This document shows, one piece after another, positions 50,446-57,295 of a stretch of DNA of 64,000 bases. Position numbers and translations under genes: made by a program. Position 1 is the stretch's first letter, and each line of letters starts with the position of its first letter. The notes under the pieces are model-generated. The model saw only the letters and a list, made by a program, of their open reading frames with translations, did not search any database and had not been told where the DNA came from. Origin of the DNA: Neolewinella agarilytica (lineage in GTDB: Bacteria; Bacteroidota; Bacteroidia; Chitinophagales; Saprospiraceae); assembly GCF_900110645.1 (NCBI RefSeq), contig NZ_FOFB01000001.1, positions 496,001 through 560,000 of the forward strand. The letters run 5' to 3'.

Positions 50446-52935
50446 ATGAAACGAATACTTTTCTTTTTGTGTGCCCTGCTGGCGCTGCCGCTCGCTGCGC
50501 AAACCGTACTCGGACACATAACCAATGAGTTCAACGAGCCCGTCCCCTACGCCAATGTACTGGTACAGGAGCTGGGAACGGGCACTACCTCTGACGACCA
50601 GGGCTACTACGAACTCAACCTCAACCTGGAGGGCAACTACCGACTGGTATTCTCCAGCCTGGGATACACCTCCAATAAATCCAGCGTGATCGTTGGGCTG
50701 GACACCGTAGAGCTCAACATTCGCCTGGAAACCTCCGGTGTTGAGCTGAACGAAATAACGGTCAATGCCAGCAAGCGGGACCCCGCCTACGGCATCATGA
50801 AAAAGGTGTCCGATAACCGTACCCTGCACCTGCGTTCTGCGCCCCCTTCCCGCTCCAAAGTGTACGTCAAGGCCGTCGAAGAAATTGAACGTACCGCCCG
50901 CAGACCTGCTCCGGAGCCGGAAGAAACCGATGAGGGCGGCGTTCCTGATCCATTTGCGGAAGAGGAAAAAGCCCGGAAAGAACTCCTCGGCCGTCTCAAC
51001 CTGCTGGAGATGGAAGTACAGCTCAACTTTCAGCCACCGCACAACTACAAAGAAGAGCGGACGGCCTACCAGGCCTACGGGAATGTCCGGGGCCTGTTCG
51101 TTCCCCGCTTCGCCGAAACCGACTTCAACTTCTACCGGAACATGGTGTCGCTGACTGACATTGCCGACTCCCCCGTCATCTCCCCATTGAGTGGAACGGG
51201 CGTACTGTCCTATAAATTCAAGCTCATCAGTACCGATCTGGAAGGCGACCAGATCGTGTACAAGATCAAAGTCACCCCCCGCAAACGAGGCAACTCCACC
51301 TGTGAGGGCTACCTCTGGATTAACGAAGGGAGCTGGACCATCAACCGCCTCGACCTCGGCTTCAGCAAGTACGCCCTGAAGTTTTTCGATGAGTTTCGGC
51401 TGGAACAGGACTACACCCCTTACGAAACCGCTGAGGGAGAGGACATCTGGATTGTCAATCGGCAGGCTCTGAAGTATGTCGCCAAACAAGGCAAGCGAAC
51501 CACCTTCCGTGGCACGACAACGCTGAGCTACTCCGACTACGAACACAACTACGCTTTCCCTCCAAAGTTTTTTGGCAATGAGGTAGCCGTCACCACCCGC
51601 GAAGCCTACAAACGGGACAGTAGTTATTGGGAGGGAAGTCGTACCGTCGGGCTGACCGAAGAGGAGGCTAAAATGGTCAGCATCCGTGACAGTCTTAAAG
51701 CCATAACGTCCAGTAAGGAATACCAGGACAGCATCCAGGATCGCTACAACAAAATCACCCTGATGGAAATCGCCTGGGACGGTGTTGGCTTCCGCAACAA
51801 CGAGCAAAAAAGCCACCTCTACGTTGGGTCTTTGCCCGAACTCATCGACTTCTCCGTCGTTGGCGGATGGCGTCTTGGCCCCTACGCTTCTTACAACCGT
51901 CGGTACCCGAACGGTCAGATGATCAATACTTCCGGCGGACTAAATTATGGTCTTAAAAACGGGGACCTGAACGGTCACTTCAGCACCTGGTTCCGCTACG
52001 ACCCTTTCCGGCTCGGCGACCTTTCCGCCAGCGGCGGCCGGAGCTATGAATCCATCAACCAGTTTGATGCCTACCTGAACCAATTGCGGCCATCCAATTA
52101 TATCCTCAAAGACGCCGGACGGGTCCGGCATTCCATCGAGCTGGTCAATGGTCTGACCGTCTACAATGAAGTAGAGCTCAGTGCCCGTAAGCCCATTACC
52201 GGTCTGGAAACCAGCTCTTTTCTGGATGGCCTGGTGGACGATGAAGAGGAAGTTCAGGAGTTCGAGCCCTATGAAGCCTTCATTACCACCACCGCAATCA
52301 GCTACACCCCGGGCCTGAAGTATATGCGGGAGCCTGACCGTAAGATTCGCCTGGGGAGCAAGTGGCCTACTTTTTCGGTGCTGCACCGGAAAGGATGGTC
52401 TGGCCCACTGGGCAGCGATATTGACTTTGATTTTGTTCGTTTTTCCATCGAGCAACAGATCATCTTTGGTGCTTTAGGCACCACGAACTATGAATTCCGG
52501 ACGGGGAAGTTCATCAACACCAAAGACCTCCGCTTCATCGACATCAAGCGCTTCCGGCAGTCGGACCCGATCCTGATGTCTGATCCGCGGCAGACCTTCC
52601 AGGCGCTGGACACTTCGCTTAACACCAGTAACCTTTTTCTGGAGTTTCACCACATCCACCACTTCAACGGGGCGCTGGTCAATAATATCCCCCTGCTGAA
52701 GAAAACAAGAATCAAAGCGGTGGCCGGAGGCGGTTTCCTCTACCTGCCGGACGAGAAGTTTCGCTATCAGGAGGTGTTCGCCGGCATTGAGCGGGTGTTT
52801 AAGATCGGCGCCCGGCGCCGACTTCGGGTGGGCACTTATGCAGTCTTAGCCGATGCCAACAACGCTAAACCGACCACGGCCTTTAAGATCAGTTTTGATT
52901 TGATTGACCTCTGGAAGAAGGATTGGAGCTTTTAG
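50446..52935 (+). CDS. DUF5686 outer-membrane protein with carboxypeptidase-like regulatory domain
   Basis: 829 residues. Signal peptide (LFFLCALLALPLAAQ), then a carboxypeptidase regulatory-like domain (about 18-100: VLGHITNEFNEPVPYANVLV, TTSDDQGYYELNLN, YRLVFSSLGY). The remainder is the long DUF5686 region (KKVSDNRTLHLRS, FVPRFAETDFNFYRNM, GTGVLSYKFKLI, CEGYLWINEGSWTINRLDLG) ending in barrel-like strands. It is widespread in Bacteroidota and resembles TonB-dependent receptors at the N-terminus, but has no plug domain. The role is unknown. Confidence 0.86.
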   Translation: MKRILFFLCALLALPLAAQTVLGHITNEFNEPVPYANVLVQELGTGTTSDDQGYYELNLNLEGNYRLVFSSLGYTSNKSSVIVGLDTVELNIRLETSGVELNEITVNASKRDPAYGIMKKVSDNRTLHLRSAPPSRSKVYVKAVEEIERTARRPAPEPEETDEGGVPDPFAEEEKARKELLGRLNLLEMEVQLNFQPPHNYKEERTAYQAYGNVRGLFVPRFAETDFNFYRNMVSLTDIADSPVISPLSGTGVLSYKFKLISTDLEGDQIVYKIKVTPRKRGNSTCEGYLWINEGSWTINRLDLGFSKYALKFFDEFRLEQDYTPYETAEGEDIWIVNRQALKYVAKQGKRTTFRGTTTLSYSDYEHNYAFPPKFFGNEVAVTTREAYKRDSSYWEGSRTVGLTEEEAKMVSIRDSLKAITSSKEYQDSIQDRYNKITLMEIAWDGVGFRNNEQKSHLYVGSLPELIDFSVVGGWRLGPYASYNRRYPNGQMINTSGGLNYGLKNGDLNGHFSTWFRYDPFRLGDLSASGGRSYESINQFDAYLNQLRPSNYILKDAGRVRHSIELVNGLTVYNEVELSARKPITGLETSSFLDGLVDDEEEVQEFEPYEAFITTTAISYTPGLKYMREPDRKIRLGSKWPTFSVLHRKGWSGPLGSDIDFDFVRFSIEQQIIFGALGTTNYEFRTGKFINTKDLRFIDIKRFRQSDPILMSDPRQTFQALDTSLNTSNLFLEFHHIHHFNGALVNNIPLLKKTRIKAVAGGGFLYLPDEKFRYQEVFAGIERVFKIGARRRLRVGTYAVLADANNAKPTTAFKISFDLIDLWKKDWSF

Positions 52936-52947
52936 GGCCGACGGCCA

Positions 52948-53649
52948 TCAGACCGTCCGGATGTCTTCAATTTTCGCTGCCGACACCCCATCCACGATCG
53001 TCCGGTTAATCATCGGATGATCCTCATCCTTCGGGCCAAAATCAGAGTCTGGGTGATAAGCGACAACCGTGAGTTTGGCTCCTGCCCGGGTACGGAAGCG
53101 ATGCGTCCCGTCGGGATGTATGATGAAGATTTTGCCGGGAATCAGGTCGTACTCTGCCTCCGGCGTTACGCAGGAGCCGCTGCCTTCAATGACCATCCCG
53201 ACCCGCATAGATGGGTGAGTGTGTGCGGTTTGATCAATGTTCTCAGGGAAGAATAGCGCATTCAGGCAGGGGTCTCCCAATTTCACGGGGGGCACCAGTA
53301 AAGAATCTGTGCAACCATCAATGTATTTCAACCGGCCCCAGTCTTCAACCGGGCCACCAAGGGAATCCATTCCCCGAAAGCCTACCCGTTCAATAACGAT
53401 GCCCCTTCCGCCACTCAGTGCAAAGCCGTCCTTCATGCAGAAGTATTGCCGGGCCAGTAGTTGATATCGGTTATTCGCCGTCGTGATTTCAGTCGGACCT
53501 TCAAATACATACCCGTAAAAGGTAGATCCTTCTTCCTTGAATGAGCAGTCCTCCGTCCAGGCGTGTAGCCGGGTGGGGTAATCATTATCGGAGTAATCAT
53601 ACAGAAGCCCATTGGCGAACTCGAATTCAGTGTAAGCAAGTTTATTCAT
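52948..53649 (-). CDS. Cupin-fold protein
   Basis: 233 residues, cytosolic. The C-terminal half has a cupin barrel: THPSMRVGMVIEGSGSCVTPE, YDLIPGKIFIIHPDGTHRFRT and AKLTVVAYHPDSDFGPKDEDH; histidines in HTHPSMR and the later HRFR could hold a metal. The N-terminal half (LLYDYSDNDYPTRLHAWTED, YQLLARQYFCMKDGFALSGGRG) looks like a second, degenerate cupin. The substrate is unknown. It converges on the DUF5686 gene and is followed upstream by repeats. Confidence 0.75.
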   Translation of the reverse strand: MNKLAYTEFEFANGLLYDYSDNDYPTRLHAWTEDCSFKEEGSTFYGYVFEGPTEITTANNRYQLLARQYFCMKDGFALSGGRGIVIERVGFRGMDSLGGPVEDWGRLKYIDGCTDSLLVPPVKLGDPCLNALFFPENIDQTAHTHPSMRVGMVIEGSGSCVTPEAEYDLIPGKIFIIHPDGTHRFRTRAGAKLTVVAYHPDSDFGPKDEDHPMINRTIVDGVSAAKIEDIRTV

Positions 53650-53654
53650 TGGTT

Positions 53655-53893
53655 ATAATTTTGGGTTTTGGGCAAAATCTGTGCCCCAATCTGTGAAAAT
53701 CAGTGTAATCCGTGGTTAAAATGAAGTCGCGAAGCGACGACCACCTCATCTCCGTGTTCCTCCGTGTCCCCCTCCGTGCAACTCTGTGGTTAAACCTACA
53801 AGTCGCGCAGCGACCACTTCATCTCCGTGTTCCTCTGTGTCTCCCTCCGTGCAACTCTGTGGTTAAACCTACAAGTCGCGAAGCGACCACCTC
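53655..53893. repeat. Tandem repeats related to the 19.3-19.8 kb family
   Basis: Two units of about 76-83 bp (GTCGCGAAGCGAC, then CTCATCTCCGTGTTCCTC, then CTCTGTGGTTAAACCTAC) plus a partial third, preceded by AATCTGTG phrases. The wording is the reverse complement of the repeats after the alpha/beta hydrolase. The last unit touches the stop codon of the PP-loop gene. Confidence 0.88.
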
Positions 53894-54974
53894 AAACAAT
53901 CCGCTGATTCTTAAAATCCCGGTGAAAAGTCTCCACACTAGGCGAAAAGTCATCTCCCATGGAAATCCGGTAGCGGACATTCCCCTGCTCCTTTCGGTTA
54001 AGGATGACGTTCTTCAACGAAGGTTCTTTAGTCTTTGTGCGTTGGTAGTCTTCATCTCCCGTAAACTGAAAGATGTAGTCCTTCGCCGCTTGTTTGTAGC
54101 TCATCAGCCCATCACAAGCCCGGTTAGGGTGATTATTGATGCTCCATTGCTGAAAGCGCTCATCCCGAAAAAAGTGATGCATCCGATCGTAGACAGACCG
54201 CGTGTCTTCCTCAAAGCTGAACACCGGAAGGCGCAGCGTCACCTGCTGCCATTTAATGGAAAAATTAAGCCACCAGAAGAGGTCGAAGGTGCTTTGAATA
54301 GCTACCGGAGCTGAAGCAATCTGCGGCGCGAGGTAGGCCATCAGCCGGTCCGTCTTCTTGCGGGAACTGAACTTTTCAAAGAGATGCAAAGGCAATACCT
54401 TCTCCCAGGGCTCATAGCAAAGCCCGTTCCGAATCAGGGGCAGGAGTTTATCGCTGCCAAATAGCTGATCGCCGTGCTCTCCGGTGACCAGTAAGTCCTG
54501 CTTACCGAAGTGCCCCGTGATGGGCGACCGGGTATGCCTGAAGGGCAATTGGTGAAGGATGTGCTGACGAAAGAACAGCGGATACTCATCAATTGAGATC
54601 ATGTTTAACAGGGGCACCAGCCGGTAGTATTCTTCCTGGGGTAAGGCTCGCAGCAGAGCAATGAGAGCAACGGTAGAATCTATGCCACCCGACCAAAGCA
54701 CCCGGATGGCGCGGTCTTCCCGCCGCGCCCGCGCTACAATGCCTTGGGCCACTGCATCACAAACCTCGCCAAAATCATGAGAATCAGGCGGAGGGCCAAT
54801 ATCTCCGGAAATGGGGTCCAGTACGCTGTAGGCAAAGCCCTGGTCCAGCGTCTCACTGCGGTCAATGATACCGCAGTCAAAGAACTTACAAGCCAGGATG
54901 TAGTCTTCCGGCAGGCGTTTGCCGTTGAGCACACCAGACTTTCCCCGGTGAGAATTCAAAAAAATTACACGCAT
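53892..54974 (-). CDS. PP-loop ATPase, asparagine-synthase-like
   Basis: 360 residues. The ATP-pyrophosphatase PP-loop is clear: IRVLWSGGIDSTVALIALL (from about 88). Such domains adenylate a carboxylate or thiolate in asparagine synthetases, QueC and macrolactam synthetases. Other conserved-looking parts are DLLVTGEHGDQLFGSD and CDGLMSYKQAAKDYIFQFT. The N-terminus (MRVIFLNSHRGKSGVLNGKR) is not a class II glutaminase, so amide transfer from glutamine is not expected. It overlaps the small membrane protein gene by 10 nt. The stop TGA abuts the repeat block. Confidence 0.75.
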   Translation of the reverse strand: MRVIFLNSHRGKSGVLNGKRLPEDYILACKFFDCGIIDRSETLDQGFAYSVLDPISGDIGPPPDSHDFGEVCDAVAQGIVARARREDRAIRVLWSGGIDSTVALIALLRALPQEEYYRLVPLLNMISIDEYPLFFRQHILHQLPFRHTRSPITGHFGKQDLLVTGEHGDQLFGSDKLLPLIRNGLCYEPWEKVLPLHLFEKFSSRKKTDRLMAYLAPQIASAPVAIQSTFDLFWWLNFSIKWQQVTLRLPVFSFEEDTRSVYDRMHHFFRDERFQQWSINNHPNRACDGLMSYKQAAKDYIFQFTGDEDYQRTKTKEPSLKNVILNRKEQGNVRYRISMGDDFSPSVETFHRDFKNQRIV

Positions 54975-55441
54975 AAAGCAGGTTGTTCAGATAGTGGAGA
55001 GCGGAGTAAGGTGGCCGTAAATCCATCGAAAGCAGCCTGGGTTGTCGCCCAGGTTTGGAACAGTTCTAATAGCGTTGGTTGCAGTACGCTTATTTCCGTC
55101 AGGTCTTGCCGAACGAGTTGGCGGAGATGCTCCAGCATCCCTTCATCCATGCCATCCGTGGATTGGTAGTAATCGATTTGTAACAGCAACTGAAAGTAAC
55201 GACGCGTTAAGGAGGCCACACGAGCCTCGGCTCTTTTACCGTCGGCTCCAAGAGAAGCTAACAGCAGGATCTTACTGGCCAGTTCCGCCCGTCGTTGATC
55301 CACTTTGAGCAAAAGATCGTAGCGCACTTTATTGCGGCTCCAGACAAACTGCCGGTAGCGGAAGAAGCCAAAGTACAGACTAAGCAGCCAGCCCAGGCCA
55401 GCCAGTATGATGAGGTATTGATTCGTAGTAGCTATTAACAC
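54965..55441 (-). CDS. Small membrane-anchored protein of unknown function
   Basis: 158 residues. One N-terminal membrane segment (YLIILAGLGWLLSLYFGFF) is followed by a soluble helical domain (VDQRRAELASKILLLASLG, LTRRYFQLLLQIDYYQSTD, LRQLVRQDLTEISVLQPTL) with probable coiled coil. No family is recognised. It is translationally coupled to the PP-loop gene by a 10-nt overlap, so the two products probably act together. Confidence 0.7.
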   Translation of the reverse strand: MLIATTNQYLIILAGLGWLLSLYFGFFRYRQFVWSRNKVRYDLLLKVDQRRAELASKILLLASLGADGKRAEARVASLTRRYFQLLLQIDYYQSTDGMDEGMLEHLRQLVRQDLTEISVLQPTLLELFQTWATTQAAFDGFTATLLRSPLSEQPALCV

Positions 55442-55492
55442 AATGGGAAAGACGCGAGAGATTGTTAACGGTTGCAGGGAGAGCGTTTGTAC

Positions 55493-55552
55493 CGCCGACT
55501 TTAGCCGGCGGGGGCCTGATAAGACAATATTTGCCGCCGATTAAAGTCGGCG
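55493..55552. repeat. Paired hairpins abutting the ABC ATPase stop codon
   Basis: CGCCGACTTTA (55493-55503) and TAAAGTCGGCG (55542-55552) are perfectly inverted, and each forms its own small hairpin with neighbouring CGGCGG or CCGCCGA. The right end directly touches the TAA of the ATPase gene. It resembles a REPIN-type pair. Confidence 0.65.
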
Positions 55553-56230
55553 TTATAAACCAAGCCGCGAGAGCCGGTCACCCACCGTAACGTCAATCAT
55601 TTCACTTTCCAGCGAGGCGTAGTCTGCCGGACTGACCTTCTTCACGAAATACCCCTCCCTGAGCAGGTAAATCTCGTCGCAGGTATCACTCAGGGTAGAA
55701 AATATGTGGGACGAGATCAGCACCGTCTTTCCCTTCTGCTTCAGTTCCCGGATAATTTCTGTGATGAGAATATTGCTCTGAATATCGACTCCATTAAAGG
55801 GCTCATCCAGAATAAAAATGTCGTTGGGCTGCAGCAATACGCCCAACAGTGCCAGCTTTTTCTTCATGCCGGTGGAGTAGTTCTCAGCGTACTCCTCCAG
55901 CGGAAGGTCAAAGACGTTGCGTTGGTCCAGGCGATCATCCGGCGCGCTACGCGCCTGGCAAAGGAGGCGGAGGTACTCCCGGCCGGTCATCTTCGGGAAG
56001 AAGAAGTTATTCGTTTGCAGGAAGCCAAGTCGGTGGCGGAAAGTATCGTCCACCCCGTTCACCGCTCCCTCGTGCGTGAGCAGACCAGCGATGCACCGGA
56101 AGAGCGTCGTCTTCCCCGCTCCGTTTTCCCCGATGATGCCGTAGACACCTCCGGCGGGGAAGGTGGCGCTAATGCTTTTGAGGACTTGGTTAGCTCCAAA
56201 GGACTTAGAGAGTTTGGTGAGGGTTACCAC
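55553..56230 (-). CDS. ABC transporter ATP-binding protein
   Basis: 225 residues. Walker A GENGAGKTTLFRCIAGLL, Q-loop FLQTNNFFFPKMTGREYLRLL, signature NYSTGMKKKLALLGVLLQP, Walker B DIFILDEPFNGVD, and switch histidine in LISSHIFSTLSD. It belongs to the DrrA/CcmA-type exporters. The permease encoded just upstream on the same strand is its probable partner; 120 nt with a perfect palindrome separate them. Confidence 0.92.
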   Translation of the reverse strand: MVTLTKLSKSFGANQVLKSISATFPAGGVYGIIGENGAGKTTLFRCIAGLLTHEGAVNGVDDTFRHRLGFLQTNNFFFPKMTGREYLRLLCQARSAPDDRLDQRNVFDLPLEEYAENYSTGMKKKLALLGVLLQPNDIFILDEPFNGVDIQSNILITEIIRELKQKGKTVLISSHIFSTLSDTCDEIYLLREGYFVKKVSPADYASLESEMIDVTVGDRLSRLGL

Positions 56231-56276
56231 TAATAAAAATTTGAGGCAGCAAGATAACGTTTGTCTATCCGTTGAT

Positions 56277-56312
56277 CCCGGTTGAGGTACTGTCCACAGT
56301 ACCTCAACCGGG
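56277..56312. promoter_or_regulatory. Perfect 17-bp inverted repeat between ABC permease and ATPase genes
   Basis: CCCGGTTGAGGTACTGT, two-base loop CC, then its exact complement. A partial third arm (TACTGTGGACA, CCTCAACCAC) lies 20-50 nt further right. There is no T-run. It may be an operator, an attenuating hairpin or a repeat. Confidence 0.6.
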
Positions 56313-56350
56313 CTGGTCAGTTTCAGATTTAAGATACTGTGGACAACTCC

Positions 56351-57277
56351 TCAACCACCCCTCCCCAGCACCAGCCCGAGCCTTCGGCTCGCCAGTGAGA
56401 AATAGTAAGGCACAATTACCAGCAATAAGGGCGGCAGCATGATTCCCGCTCCGATGACAAAACCTTGTGGCAAGCTTATCTCCTGTGGGTAGGCCGTATA
56501 CTTGATGGTGATCATCAAGGAGAGGTAGAGGAAGGCGATGAGTTGGCCCAGCAAAACGATTAACCACCATTCCGGGAAAAAGAGGAAGAGGCAAAGGATA
56601 AAGGGAAAGCCCAGCAGGAACAAATACCCGCAGCCGATGAATAGCTTACGGATCAGGAACTGCTTTCCCGTCATCGTATGTACCCAAACGTAGAAGCCCG
56701 GCTCGGGCCGCTGATAGAAGGCCATGGCCGTAAAGACGGTGACGAACCAGGCGAAGGCGGAGAGCTCGAAGTTGTCCGCCCGCAAGCCCATCACCAGCAG
56801 GAAGGCGGCGATGAGGAGCAGTGGCCACCACTGCCTGGCTCCGATGGCAAATTCAAACGGATAGCGGGAAAAGGGAGTGGGTAAGGCGAAAGAAGAACGG
56901 CTCCGACCGTTGAGAAAGGCCATCGCTCCTCCAACCAAAGCCTGCACCAGCGCCAGCGCCCAAAAACCAGTCGCCAGAAAAAGCAACACGAACGGTAGCG
57001 TAATCGCCCCGTTTTCTGCCAGCCTTATATTGCGGTAATCAGCGGGCAAAAACTGTATCTTTAAAAATCGGTTGCGCTCCGCTTCCCCCAGCAACTGAAG
57101 TGGAGATAGCCCCCCGGCAGCAATCGCATAGGCAGCATACTCCGAACGCTCCAGTAGTAACAAACTCCCTCCCACGAATACAAGCGGAACGAGCGTATAC
57201 ACCAACCAGGGCGCCAGCCCCCACGCCCGAAGGTGACGTTCTATAATCGTTCGCTGTAGCCGGAAGTAGTGTTTCAT
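56351..57277 (-). CDS. Probable ABC transporter permease
   Basis: 308 residues with about seven to eight membrane segments (LAPWLVYTLVPLVFVGGSLLLL, ITLPFVLLFLATGFWALALV, LLLIAAFLLVMGL, FLLGFPFILCLFLFF, LIVLLGQLIAFLYLSLMI). No family name is certain, but position, topology and the ATPase gene next to it point to the membrane half of an ABC exporter. It starts 18 nt after the radical SAM gene stop on the same strand. Confidence 0.7.
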   Translation of the reverse strand: MKHYFRLQRTIIERHLRAWGLAPWLVYTLVPLVFVGGSLLLLERSEYAAYAIAAGGLSPLQLLGEAERNRFLKIQFLPADYRNIRLAENGAITLPFVLLFLATGFWALALVQALVGGAMAFLNGRSRSSFALPTPFSRYPFEFAIGARQWWPLLLIAAFLLVMGLRADNFELSAFAWFVTVFTAMAFYQRPEPGFYVWVHTMTGKQFLIRKLFIGCGYLFLLGFPFILCLFLFFPEWWLIVLLGQLIAFLYLSLMITIKYTAYPQEISLPQGFVIGAGIMLPPLLLVIVPYYFSLASRRLGLVLGRGG

Positions 57278-57295
57278 ACGCGTTTAATCCTTTCC

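Noticed and set aside
50380..51816. 478-codon open frame antisense to the DUF5686 gene
   Set aside because: No domain or signal, same composition effect; the plus-strand protein has clear family motifs.
53712..54314. 200-codon plus-strand frame
   Set aside because: It starts in repeats and runs antisense through the PP-loop gene, which has a clear ATP-binding motif.
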